Of a stretch of 64,000 bases of DNA, positions 1 to 8,730 are shown piece after piece (positions within the stretch are counted from its first letter, which is position 1; each line of letters begins with the position of its first letter). The position numbers and the translations under genes are program-made. This DNA comes from Segatella copri (GTDB taxonomy: Bacteria > Bacteroidota > Bacteroidia > Bacteroidales > Bacteroidaceae). The stretch is from positions 1,674,001 through 1,738,000 of the forward strand of contig NZ_JAPDVG010000001.1 in NCBI RefSeq assembly GCF_026015625.1. Reading direction: 5' to 3'. The notes below the pieces were generated by a model that saw nothing but the letters and a program-made list of their open reading frames with translations, was not told the origin of the DNA and made no database searches.

Positions 1-1
1 C

Positions 2-1459
2 CACTGGAGCATCCGCCGTACCCAGGCAGGCAAAGGCAACTGGATGGGTCAGGATCCTTGGCAGGATGAGAACCACAACGTGATACCAAACTTCATCCAG
101 GGCATCGCCGAGCGCCAGCCATTCTACAAGGCATTGATAGCCCGCTTCCCTAACAATCCCGACTCAGTAAACTATTACTATAAGGAGTGGATTCACCCGG
201 TTAAGGTATTCGATTATGACAAGGGCAGCATCACGATGAACATGACATCAGAAGACTCCATCAAGTATATGACCACCTTCATGCACTGCGCCTTTGTAGC
301 CATGGAGCCACAGACCGGAGCAGTAAAGGCATGGGTGGGCGATATCGACTTCGACCACTGGAAGTATGACAAGGTTACAGCCGAGCGCCAGCCTGGTTCT
401 ACCTTCAAGCTCTTTGTTTATACCGAGGCAATGAATCAGGGTTTAACCCCTTGTGACAAGCGTCGCGACGAATATATCTCTATGGAGGTATACGATAAGA
501 AGAAGCACGAGATGACCACCTGGCGTCCATCCAATGCCAATGGTTCGTTCTCGGGCGACAGCATCCCATTGAAGAGTGCCTTTGCCAAGAGTATCAACTC
601 TGTGGCTGTAAGATTAGGACAGGAGATGGGCATCAAGCGCATCATCGAGACAGCTAAGAAGATGGGTATCAACAGTCCGCTGGATGACACCCCTTCTCTC
701 GCCCTCGGTTCCAGCGATGTCAACCTTCTGGAGATGGCATGCGCCTACAGCACCATTGCTAACAATGGCAAGCACCACGACCCGGTATTGGTTACCAAGA
801 TTGTAGACCACGACGGTAAAGTGGTTTACGAGGGCCCTACCGATTCCGAGCAGGTGATACCTTACAAGAGTGCCTTCCTCATGCAGCAGCTCTTACAGGG
901 CGGTATGAAGGAGCCGGGAGGTACATCCCAGAGTCTCTGGGGCTATGTAGGCAACTACCGTGATACCGAGTTCGGTGGCAAGACAGGTACCACCAATAAC
1001 CACTCCGATGCCTGGTTCATGTGTGTGAGCCCTAAGCTCGTAGTTGGTGCCTGGGTAGGAGGCGAATACCGCTGTCTCCACTTCCGCACCGGAGCCTTGG
1101 GTCAGGGATCCAGAACCGCTCTTCCTGTGTGCGGTTACTTCCTCCAGAGTGTCTTTGGCGACCCAGCCTTCCAGCAGTATCACGGCAAGTTTGACAAGCC
1201 ACAGGACAGCGATATCACCCGCGATATGTACATCTGTGCAAGCTATGCACCAAAGCCAAAGGTAGATACCACCAAGGTAGACAGTACCGCCTTCCAGGAA
1301 GAGATCGTTCTCGATGACGAAGGCAACCCTATCATCCGCGAGGTTCCTGCCAAGAAGGCTGAAAGCGAATCTGCCAACGGTACAGCCACCACAGAAGAAA
1401 AGAAAGAGAAGAAGAAGGCCAAGCCAACGGAGCAGCCTGTCAACTTCGATGATCTTTAA
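2..1459 (+). CDS. mrcA: Penicillin-binding protein 1A, C-terminal part (enters from left edge)
   Basis: This is the end of a class A high-molecular-weight penicillin-binding protein, which cross-links peptidoglycan in the periplasm. The frame is open to the left edge, so the N-terminal glycosyltransferase domain lies outside the window. All three transpeptidase motifs are visible: SxxK in GSTFK (serine codon at 397), SxN in KSINS (590-598) and KTGT (980-991). A Lys/Glu-rich tail of roughly 70 residues, probably disordered, follows the catalytic domain. No T-rich terminator follows; an inverted repeat fills the gap to the next gene. The class A assignment is inferred from the transpeptidase sequence, because the glycosyltransferase cannot be seen. 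Confidence 0.88.
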   Translation, partial: HWSIRRTQAGKGNWMGQDPWQDENHNVIPNFIQGIAERQPFYKALIARFPNNPDSVNYYYKEWIHPVKVFDYDKGSITMNMTSEDSIKYMTTFMHCAFVAMEPQTGAVKAWVGDIDFDHWKYDKVTAERQPGSTFKLFVYTEAMNQGLTPCDKRRDEYISMEVYDKKKHEMTTWRPSNANGSFSGDSIPLKSAFAKSINSVAVRLGQEMGIKRIIETAKKMGINSPLDDTPSLALGSSDVNLLEMACAYSTIANNGKHHDPVLVTKIVDHDGKVVYEGPTDSEQVIPYKSAFLMQQLLQGGMKEPGGTSQSLWGYVGNYRDTEFGGKTGTTNNHSDAWFMCVSPKLVVGAWVGGEYRCLHFRTGALGQGSRTALPVCGYFLQSVFGDPAFQQYHGKFDKPQDSDITRDMYICASYAPKPKVDTTKVDSTAFQEEIVLDDEGNPIIREVPAKKAESESANGTATTEEKKEKKKAKPTEQPVNFDDL

Positions 1460-1469
1460 ATTTAGTTAA

Positions 1470-1560
1470 TAATTTATAGTTTATAGCGGCTACACCGTTT
1501 AGCAAGAAGGCGATTTAATGTGGCTTATGCTATAAACTATAAATTATAAACTATAAATTA
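1470..1560. repeat. Intergenic inverted repeat of ACTATAAA-type words
   Basis: An 18-base arm (1470-1487) is repeated as its exact reverse complement at 1529-1546, with a 41-base spacer. A further copy of the word (AACTATAAATTA) extends to 1560. There is no T-run, so it is not a classical terminator. The piece GCTATAAACTATAAA recurs at 30156. Confidence 0.85.
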
Positions 1561-1566
1561 AATACA

Positions 1567-3303
1567 ATGATTGATCTCGACAACCCGGAGTTGCAGAATG
1601 CACTCCAAATCATACAGTTTACCCGTCGTTCGCTTTTTCTTACCGGAAAGGCGGGGACGGGTAAATCTACTTTTTTACGTTATATAGCCGCCAATACCAA
1701 GAAGAAACATATCATTCTTGCCCCAACAGGCATTGCGGCCATCAACGCCGGAGGAAGCACGCTCCACAGCTTTTTCAAGCTTCCTTTCCACCCGCTGCTG
1801 CCCAACGACAGCATGTATTCCGTCCGCAACATCCGCAACACCCTGAAGTATAATTCAGAGAAGATAAAGATTATACGCGAGGTAGAGCTCATCATCATCG
1901 ATGAGATCAGTATGGTTCGTGCCGATATCATCGATTTCCTGGACAAGATATTGCGGGTATATTGCCGCAACATGCGAGAGCCTTTCGGGGGCAAGCAGCT
2001 GCTTCTGGTGGGCGATATCTTCCAGCTGGAGCCTGTGGTGAGGGAAGACGACCGTCGTCTGCTCAGTCCCTTCTACCGCAGCAGTTTCTTCTTCGATGCC
2101 AAGGTGTTCGAATACTTCAAACTCGTGAGCATCGAACTCAAGAAGGTATACCGTCAGAGCGATCCCGTTTTCATCAGCATCCTCGACCATATCCGCACGT
2201 CTCAGGTGCCCATGCAGGATCTACAGCGCCTCAACCAGCGTGTGGGAGCCCAGCTCGATGAAGGTGATTCCAAACTTGCCATCACCCTCTCTACACGCCG
2301 CGATACGGTAGATTACATCAACGACAGCCAGCTCCAGCGTCTTCCGGGAGAGCCTTGCCTCTTCCGTGGCCACATACAGGGCGAGTTTCCGGAGAGCAGT
2401 CTCCCTACCCCTATCGAACTTTACCTCAAGACGGGGGCTCAGGTTATCTTCATCAAGAATGATATCGAGCATCAGTGGGTGAATGGCACGCTGGGCACCA
2501 TCATCGGTTTTGATGAGGATGAGGATGCCAAGATTTATGTGCGCACCGAGGAAGGCAAGGATGTGATGGTGGAGCCTGCGGCATGGAGCAACATGAGATA
2601 CCATTTCAATGAGGTTGAGAAAAAGATTGAGGAGGAAGAGATTGGCAGATACGAGCAGTACCCCATCCGTCTGGCTTGGGCGATAACGGTTCATAAGAGC
2701 CAGGGGCTCACCTTCAACCAGGTGAAGATTGATTTCACGGGTGGTGTCTTTGCGGGCGGACAGACGTATGTTGCCTTGTCCCGCTGCACCAGTCTCGAGG
2801 GCATCAGTCTTCAGGAGCCGTTGCGTCAGAGTGATGTTTTCGTGCGCAATGATGTCAAGCAGTTTGCCCGTCATTACAACGACCAGAGCACCATCAACAC
2901 TGCGCTTACCCAGAGTAAGGCCGACAAGCAGTATCATGATGCCGTCAAGGCCTTTGACAGGGGCGATATGCAGTCGACTCTCGACAACTTCTTCCTTGCC
3001 ATCCACAGCCGTTATGACATCGAGCAGCCGCTTGCCAAGCGTTTCATCCGCAAAAAGCTGAACAGGGTGAACGAGCTTCAGGCAGAGAACGAGCGGTTGC
3101 GTGAAGAAATAAGAAAGAAGGATGAAGAGAAGGAGAAGCAGCAGAAGTTCCTCAAGCGCCTTGCCACGGAGTATGTGATTATGGGGAAGGAGTGCGAAAA
3201 AGAGGGCATGAAAGAGGCTGCCATCATGAATTACCGCAAGGCCCTCACCCTTTATCCTGAGCACCCGGAGGCGAAAAAAAGGCTTTTAAAGGTAAAAAAG
3301 TAA
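1567..3303 (+). CDS. PIF1/RecD-like SF1 helicase with C-terminal coiled coil and TPR
   Basis: This is a 578-residue superfamily 1 helicase of the PIF1-like type, expected to unwind DNA in the cytoplasm, probably in repair or replication. The Walker A motif is GKAGTGKS (residues 27-34). It is followed by the APTGIAA motif typical of PIF1, a Walker B of the IIIDEIS type, GDIFQLEPV, a VHKSQG motif and the YVALSRC motif VI near residue 400. After the helicase core, about residues 500-530 form a strongly charged coiled coil (repeated E/K/R). The last 45 residues look like one TPR unit (YRKALTLYPEHPEAKKRL). The gene stands between an inverted repeat and a bidirectional terminator, so it is probably transcribed alone. 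The helicase assignment is firm; the physiological role is not known to me. Confidence 0.88.
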   Translation: MIDLDNPELQNALQIIQFTRRSLFLTGKAGTGKSTFLRYIAANTKKKHIILAPTGIAAINAGGSTLHSFFKLPFHPLLPNDSMYSVRNIRNTLKYNSEKIKIIREVELIIIDEISMVRADIIDFLDKILRVYCRNMREPFGGKQLLLVGDIFQLEPVVREDDRRLLSPFYRSSFFFDAKVFEYFKLVSIELKKVYRQSDPVFISILDHIRTSQVPMQDLQRLNQRVGAQLDEGDSKLAITLSTRRDTVDYINDSQLQRLPGEPCLFRGHIQGEFPESSLPTPIELYLKTGAQVIFIKNDIEHQWVNGTLGTIIGFDEDEDAKIYVRTEEGKDVMVEPAAWSNMRYHFNEVEKKIEEEEIGRYEQYPIRLAWAITVHKSQGLTFNQVKIDFTGGVFAGGQTYVALSRCTSLEGISLQEPLRQSDVFVRNDVKQFARHYNDQSTINTALTQSKADKQYHDAVKAFDRGDMQSTLDNFFLAIHSRYDIEQPLAKRFIRKKLNRVNELQAENERLREEIRKKDEEKEKQQKFLKRLATEYVIMGKECEKEGMKEAAIMNYRKALTLYPEHPEAKKRLLKVKK

Positions 3304-3319
3304 AAGGGTAAAAAAGTAA
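3297..3319 (+). repeat. Dispersed A-rich word, copy 1
   Basis: The sequence around the helicase stop codon reads AAGTAAAAGGGTAAAAAAGT and is found again, base for base, just after the lpxA stop codon (61730-61752). Both copies sit at a gene 3' end ahead of a terminator hairpin. Confidence 0.75.
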
Positions 3320-3336
3320 TATAGATAAAACAAAAA

Positions 3337-3366
3337 AACAGGCAAAATGATTTTGCCTGTTTTTTT
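3337..3366. terminator. Bidirectional intrinsic terminator
   Basis: An AACAGGCAAAA / TTTTGCCTGTT stem with a 3-base loop has a T-run on its right and an A-run on its left. It can therefore end both the helicase transcript and the convergent lptD transcript. Confidence 0.9.
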
Positions 3367-3404
3367 ATTAACTATAAGCTGAAAAGCTCTATTAACTATA
3401 AACT
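3367..3404. repeat. ATTAACTATAA words, two copies
   Basis: ATTAACTATAAGCT (3367-3380) and ATTAACTATAAACT (3391-3404) flank a short AAGCTGAAAAGCT palindrome. They belong to the same word family as the arrays at 1470, 12475 and 30156. Confidence 0.7.
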
Positions 3405-3409
3405 TTCAT

Positions 3410-6274
3410 CTAGTACCATTGTACAGCGTTCGAATAACCGCTGCGCTTGTCGTATTTCAGCGCATCTGTCAGGGTGGCTGCGTTACAACGGAAGGTGAAG
3501 TTGTAGCTCGTATATGGAGCGAGAACCACAGAACAGCTCATGTTAAAACAGTGAAGATCACGAGCCAGACTGGCGGTGGTCATACTGATCTTGTGGTTGT
3601 CAAAATCATAACCGGATGAGAAACTGATGTTCCAGCCATCACTGATTCTTACGTTACCACTCATGTTCAGAGTCTGGGTAAACTTGTATGCATAGCGCAT
3701 CGTCTTCTCATTGAACTTCTCTCTTCGCGTATCCTCGCGCATCGTTACACCATAACCGAAGGTCAGCGACCATGGCATCTTAAACGCCATATAACCATCT
3801 GAATCCGTTTCAGCCTTGCCGCCCTTCTTGGCTGCCGTCTTACCCTTCTCCATGCTGTCGTCTACGTTGCTTTCGATGTCGGTATCCAGACCTTCATCGT
3901 CATCATCATTGCGCTGGCTGTTCTTCTTGTCGTCCTCATCATCGCCCCCGCCAAAGAGTTTCTTCAGCTTCTCCGGGTTCAGTGTGAACGAGAAGTTCTG
4001 CGACATACCCTGGAATCGTCCGAACCTGCCCTTGCCCCACTCCGTATGGGTACCCACATAAACATTGTTCTGGTCGTCCAGCTCGTAGGCATAGGTGGCA
4101 AACACGGCGTTCATGTTGAAGGTATAGTTCTTCCACCACTTCAGTCTGAGGTTGATGTTCATATCGCTCCAAGGGCGAACCTTGGCTGCGGTATTGTAAC
4201 TCATCTTGATGTCGAACGCATCGATGATACTGAGTTTCTTGTATCCGGTAGAGTCCTTATCGCTCTTCACCTTCATCTCGATGTTGTTGCCCAGGGTAAA
4301 CGAGATATTACCGCTCTTACCCTTGCCCGGCGCACCGTAGAGGGCATTGGCATACTTCGAGTAGCTCACCAGCGATACGTTTCCGTCGGCATCGGTCTTC
4401 TGGTAGGTGTCCCAGTAGCCGTAGCGTGAAGCTCCGAAGTCTGGGGCATAACTGAAGCTCACCGTAGGCGTAAACACGTGGCGCACAGCCTGTATCTTAT
4501 CTCCGAAGAGCTTGCGGCTTGGTATGTAGAAGCCATAGAGTTTGGTAGAGAGACCTACGCTCATGTTCCAGTTATACACGTTGTTGAAACCATAGATGGT
4601 ATCACATTTCTCCGTTTGGCTGGCTTCATCCCATGATCTCTCCACCTTGTTGGTATACATACGGTCGGTGAAATTGAACGATGGGTTCACGTTGAGATAT
4701 TTGAAGAGCGTGAATGTAGCGCTCACCGGTATCTGATGCTGCCATCCGTTGCGCCAGTCCTTGATGAGTGAACTGTGCATCAGCTTATCCTCTTTGGTAT
4801 TGATGCTGTTAGAGATGTGTCCCGTATAGCTCATGGCTATCTTCTCGTACCATTTCTCATCGCCCACCATCTTCTTTCTTCTGAACGGATAGAAGCGGGA
4901 GATGCTGATGTTGAGGTCGGGCAGCGTCATGGCGATAGATGAATTGCGCATGTTCTGCGAGAGGTTGGCGGTGGAACTGAGCGTCATACCGATGCTTGAG
5001 AACGAGGTGCTCCAGTTAACAGATGAGGTTCGCGTACTCTGCGTCATCGTCTGCGGATTGTAGAGCGAATTGAGGTTGTTGCGTTCGTAGCTCGATGTGG
5101 CGAAGTTCACACTTGCCGAAAGCGAACTGTATGGGTTTGCCTTGCTGTCCTGGCGGTGGCTCCATTGTAGTTTGAAGCTCTCCTGCTCGGTAAAGTCTGG
5201 CATTCCCTTGTCACCGTTCTTCGTATCCTGGTAACTGAAGAAGAAGGAACCCGAGTATTTGTATCTCTTTCGGTAGTTGCTGGCTGCCGAGAGTCCCCAC
5301 GATCCCTTGGTATAAATCTCGCCCAGCAGCTTCAGGTCCCATTTATCGTTCATGGCGAAATAATATCCGCCATCTCTGAGATAGAATCCTCGTGCCGTTT
5401 CATCGCCGTAGGTTGGCATGATGAAACCGCTGCTGTAGCTCTTGGTGAACGGGAAGAAGCCGTAAGGGATGGCAAGCGGCATAGGCACATCGCACACCAC
5501 GAGATAGGCTGGTCCGAATACCACATCCTTGCCCGGTCTTACCTTGGCTCGGGAGAGCGAGATGTAGAAGTCGGGATGCGGATCATCGCAGGTGGTATAC
5601 CTGCCGTGCTGCAGATAGATGACACCCGATGAGTCGCGTTTCGACTTCATACCGGTCAGGAATCCGTCTTCCTGTTCTGTATATACATTATTAATAAGGG
5701 CCTTCTTGCTCTTGAAGTTGAATTTGATGGTGTCGGTATCGTAGGTATCGCTACCCATCTTGAAGACAGGTTTGCCCTTGATGCCTCCCTCTGCCGTACT
5801 GTCGGGTGTACCCATCGCCTTCACGTTGCTCTTGTCCATATCCATGGAGATGCGGTCGGAACTGAGGTCCATGTTGGTATACTTCACGTTGGAGTTTCCG
5901 TAGAGATATGCCACCTTGTTCTTGGCATCGTATACGAGAGAGTCGTCCGCCTGATAGTTAACCGGTGCGTCTACTCCACCCTGTTTCTTTCTGGCGATAC
6001 TGTCGAGGCGGATACTGTCATCCACCACTTTATTATGTTTCCATATAGCTTTCTGCAGCGAGTCCATCTGCGTGGTGTCGTCAGCCTGTTTCAGCTTGGA
6101 CTTTATTTCGTTGCCCAGCGAGTCTACGAACACACTGTCACCCACGCTGTCCACGGTTTCCGTCTTCTCCGTTTTCTTCTTTTTCTTTTTCGAATCGGGC
6201 GTACCTGGGTTAGCCACCATCATACACGAGATGGCAGCGAGCAGCAGCATAGCTATCGTCGATTGTTTTCTCAT
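3410..6274 (-). CDS. lptD: LptD-like LPS-assembly outer-membrane protein
   Basis: This 954-residue protein begins with a signal peptide (MRKQSTIAMLLLAAISCMMV), then a Lys-rich and acidic linker. Next comes an OstA/LptA-like region (about residues 105-200, with YLYGNSNVKYTNMDLSSD), and then a long aromatic-rich segment that runs to the C-terminus and reads as a beta-barrel. This is the architecture of the Bacteroidetes LptD-like family, which inserts LPS or lipooligosaccharide into the outer leaflet with LptE and the LptBFGC/A bridge. An Asp/Asn/Lys-rich insert near residues 790-825 is probably an exposed loop. It is the last gene of a likely minus-strand unit with the HD protein 16 bases upstream. 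The family call rests on recalled motifs; the N-terminal OstA part is the clearest piece. Confidence 0.8.
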   Translation of the reverse strand: MRKQSTIAMLLLAAISCMMVANPGTPDSKKKKKKTEKTETVDSVGDSVFVDSLGNEIKSKLKQADDTTQMDSLQKAIWKHNKVVDDSIRLDSIARKKQGGVDAPVNYQADDSLVYDAKNKVAYLYGNSNVKYTNMDLSSDRISMDMDKSNVKAMGTPDSTAEGGIKGKPVFKMGSDTYDTDTIKFNFKSKKALINNVYTEQEDGFLTGMKSKRDSSGVIYLQHGRYTTCDDPHPDFYISLSRAKVRPGKDVVFGPAYLVVCDVPMPLAIPYGFFPFTKSYSSGFIMPTYGDETARGFYLRDGGYYFAMNDKWDLKLLGEIYTKGSWGLSAASNYRKRYKYSGSFFFSYQDTKNGDKGMPDFTEQESFKLQWSHRQDSKANPYSSLSASVNFATSSYERNNLNSLYNPQTMTQSTRTSSVNWSTSFSSIGMTLSSTANLSQNMRNSSIAMTLPDLNISISRFYPFRRKKMVGDEKWYEKIAMSYTGHISNSINTKEDKLMHSSLIKDWRNGWQHQIPVSATFTLFKYLNVNPSFNFTDRMYTNKVERSWDEASQTEKCDTIYGFNNVYNWNMSVGLSTKLYGFYIPSRKLFGDKIQAVRHVFTPTVSFSYAPDFGASRYGYWDTYQKTDADGNVSLVSYSKYANALYGAPGKGKSGNISFTLGNNIEMKVKSDKDSTGYKKLSIIDAFDIKMSYNTAAKVRPWSDMNINLRLKWWKNYTFNMNAVFATYAYELDDQNNVYVGTHTEWGKGRFGRFQGMSQNFSFTLNPEKLKKLFGGGDDEDDKKNSQRNDDDDEGLDTDIESNVDDSMEKGKTAAKKGGKAETDSDGYMAFKMPWSLTFGYGVTMREDTRREKFNEKTMRYAYKFTQTLNMSGNVRISDGWNISFSSGYDFDNHKISMTTASLARDLHCFNMSCSVVLAPYTSYNFTFRCNAATLTDALKYDKRSGYSNAVQWY

Positions 6275-6290
6275 TCAATAAATTAGAATT

Positions 6291-6827
6291 CTATTCAAAC
6301 ATGCGTTCCCATTGCTGGAAGCGTTTTACTCCTTCCTCTCCGAACTTCATGAGACTTTTTTCTGCTTTCTCAATTGTTTTTTCCCGGTCGAGGTGAGTTT
6401 TGCTGAAGAATTTATCAGCGTAGCAAATCACCTTCTCCTCCATGGTTTCCGGCAGGAAATCCTGATGTGGCAGGGGCAGGTTCTGTGCTATGATCTGTGC
6501 CTCTGTAATGCCTGCACCGGTATGGCGCTCACATACGCGGGCATGTCGCTCATATCCTTCCTTGCGCAGGATTTCTGCTCCCAGTCGTCCATGGCAGATG
6601 TAGGGCTGCGAGCCGAAACACTGTATGCCTGGGGCATCGGTCATGAAGATGCCGAGGTCGTGGAGCATAGCTGCTTCTTCGATAAACTGGGCATCGAGTT
6701 GCAATTCGGGATGATACGAAACAATCTGTAGCGCTTTTCGCGCTACAGATTGGCTATGTGTGATGAGGATATGCCGAAGTTCATTATCCTCAGGATAATA
6801 CTTATCAATAATAGCTTGATAATTCAT
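6291..6827 (-). CDS. HD-domain phosphohydrolase
   Basis: This is a 178-residue soluble HD-superfamily protein. The signature HD pair is at residues 56-57 (MLHDLGIF), an upstream His is in THSQSVA (24), and two further His-containing segments follow (CHGRLGAEIL and VCERHTG). Together these make a complete metal-binding HD set, so hydrolysis of a phosphate ester is likely, but the substrate cannot be told from sequence. The gene begins 11 bases after the oadA-like gene and ends 16 bases before lptD, so the three are probably co-transcribed. The neighbours do not suggest one shared pathway. Confidence 0.85.
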   Translation of the reverse strand: MNYQAIIDKYYPEDNELRHILITHSQSVARKALQIVSYHPELQLDAQFIEEAAMLHDLGIFMTDAPGIQCFGSQPYICHGRLGAEILRKEGYERHARVCERHTGAGITEAQIIAQNLPLPHQDFLPETMEEKVICYADKFFSKTHLDREKTIEKAEKSLMKFGEEGVKRFQQWERMFE

Positions 6828-6838
6828 TTCTATTATAT

Positions 6839-8614
6839 TTACTCCGCATCGCGCTCGATGTAAGCGATAACATCGCCCTTGCGCACCTTGCTGCCCTGCT
6901 TGGCATTGATTTCTACGAGCTTGCCGCCCAATGCAGCTGGGATGGTTTCAAACTCGCCCCAAGGAGCCTGGATATAGCAGAAGGCATCACCTTCTTTATA
7001 TTCCTTGCCGATGTATGGCTCTACAGCTGGCTGGCACTCGCCCTCGCCCTGGAATTCCCAGAAGAGCTGGCCGGCTACTGGTGCCACGATGGCATCTGCC
7101 TTGGCGTGCTTGAACTCTGCAAGCTGTGCAGGAGTAAGGGTTGTACCGAGCTTGGCATCCTTTGCCTTCTGAAGGTCGGCCAGGAAGTTCTTCTTTGCCT
7201 GTCCGCTCTTGTAGTTGCGATACTGCTCTGGGTGCATAGCGAGCTCGAAGAGTTCCTCGTCGTCCTGACCGTAATCCCAACCGTTCTCGTCCATCTCCTT
7301 CTTGAAGTCGTCGAGGGCGTTGGTGAGCAATGTGTGCGCATCTACGTCGGTAAACTCGCGGCCCTGCTTCTTGGCGAGCTCTACGAGTTCTGGGTCGATA
7401 GTTCCAGGAATCTTACCGCTCTTGCCGAGAATCATACCCCACATAGAGTCGTCCATCATTACGAAGCGACCCTTGCCCTGCTCCATGGTGAGGAGGTTCA
7501 TCAGTGAGATGTTCTTTACATACTGGCTGAATGGGGTTACCAATGGAGGATAACCTACGCGTGGCCATACATACTCAACCTCGTCGAAGAGCTTGATGAG
7601 CAGGTCGTCCATAGACAACTCTTCCTCACCTTTCTTCTTGCGGATGTTGTTGATGGTCTGACGCATACCGCCGAGGTCTGCCATCATAGAACCCATCATA
7701 CCGCCAGGGAGACCGCAACCGAGCAACAATGAAGACATGATCTTGTTACCTGGGTTGATGAAGTAGCCGAGCCACTCGTCGATGAACTCCTGAGTCATAG
7801 CACGAGCCTTCATATAAGCGCTCATGTTGATTTCAGGTACCTCGAAGCCCTCGTTCTTCAGCATGCTGATAACTGAGATTACGTCTGGGTGAACCTTACC
7901 CCATGACAATGGCTCGATGGCTGTATCGATGATGTCGGCACCATTGTTGCAGACCTCGAGGATAGAAGCCATAGAGAGACCAGGACCTGAGTGGCCGTGA
8001 TACTGGATGATGATCTCAGGATACTTGTCCTTAATCATCTTGGTGAGTTTGCCGAGGAATGCTGGCTGGCCGATACCTGCCATATCCTTCAAGCAGATTT
8101 CCTCTGCACCGGCAGCGATGAGCTGGTCGGCGATGTTCATATAATATTCGAGAGTATGAACAGGAGAGTTGGTGATACAGAGTGCACACTGTGGAGTCAT
8201 GCCACCCTCCTTTGCCCACTTGATAGAAGGAATGATGTTGCGCACATCGTTCAGTCCGTCGAAGATACGTGTGATGTTGGTACCCTGCTTAGCCTTTACC
8301 TTATACATAAGGGCGCGCACGTCGTCAGGCACAGGATACATACGAAGAGCGTTCAATCCGCGGTCGAGCATGTGAGTCTTGATACCCACCTCGTTGAAAG
8401 GTTTGCAGAATGCGCGTACGGCATCGTTAGGGTTTTCACCTGCCAGGAGGTTAACCTGTTCGAAGGCACCGCCGTTAGTCTCTACACGGCTAAAGCATCC
8501 CATTTCAATGATAACTGGGGCAATTTTAGCCAACTGATCCTTGCGTGGCTGGAACTTACCAGAGCTCTGCCACATGTCTCGATAAACGAGACTGAACTGA
8601 ATTTTCTTCTTCAT
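6839..8614 (-). CDS. oadA: Oxaloacetate decarboxylase alpha / pyruvate carboxylase B-like carboxyltransferase
   Basis: This is a 591-residue carboxyltransferase of the OadA/PycB type, which moves a carboxyl group between a 2-oxo acid and carboxybiotin. The metal and catalytic segments are recognisable: RDMWQSS in place of the usual RDAHQS, CLKDMAG, the YHGH metal pair and the LPGGMMG loop. The C-terminal 75 residues have the outline of a biotinyl/lipoyl domain (KLVEINAKQGSKVRKGDVIAYIE), but where the biotin-lysine motif (AMKM) should stand the sequence reads QAPWGEFETIPA, with no lysine. Biotin would then have to come from another carrier. A -7-like element at 8666-8673 precedes the gene. The exact substrate is uncertain. 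Confidence 0.8.
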   Translation of the reverse strand: MKKKIQFSLVYRDMWQSSGKFQPRKDQLAKIAPVIIEMGCFSRVETNGGAFEQVNLLAGENPNDAVRAFCKPFNEVGIKTHMLDRGLNALRMYPVPDDVRALMYKVKAKQGTNITRIFDGLNDVRNIIPSIKWAKEGGMTPQCALCITNSPVHTLEYYMNIADQLIAAGAEEICLKDMAGIGQPAFLGKLTKMIKDKYPEIIIQYHGHSGPGLSMASILEVCNNGADIIDTAIEPLSWGKVHPDVISVISMLKNEGFEVPEINMSAYMKARAMTQEFIDEWLGYFINPGNKIMSSLLLGCGLPGGMMGSMMADLGGMRQTINNIRKKKGEEELSMDDLLIKLFDEVEYVWPRVGYPPLVTPFSQYVKNISLMNLLTMEQGKGRFVMMDDSMWGMILGKSGKIPGTIDPELVELAKKQGREFTDVDAHTLLTNALDDFKKEMDENGWDYGQDDEELFELAMHPEQYRNYKSGQAKKNFLADLQKAKDAKLGTTLTPAQLAEFKHAKADAIVAPVAGQLFWEFQGEGECQPAVEPYIGKEYKEGDAFCYIQAPWGEFETIPAALGGKLVEINAKQGSKVRKGDVIAYIERDAE

Positions 8615-8665
8615 TATTCTTGTTCTTTTTCTTTATATTCGATGTATGAATTAAATTCCAAGGTG

Positions 8666-8673
8666 CAAAATTA
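8666..8673 (-). promoter_or_regulatory. Bacteroidetes -7 element for oadA-like gene
   Basis: On the minus strand this reads TAATTTTG and lies about 50 bases before the start codon. No clear TTTG element is seen at the expected distance upstream, so the call rests on the -7 box alone. Confidence 0.5.
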
Positions 8674-8730
8674 GACAAAAAAATCGAGAAATCGTCCTAT
8701 TCGCCTCTTTTTTTATATTTATTATGTAAT

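Noticed and set aside
2221-3264. 347-codon minus-strand frame inside the helicase gene
   Set aside because: It lies entirely opposite conserved helicase motifs, with no promoter and no recognisable domain.
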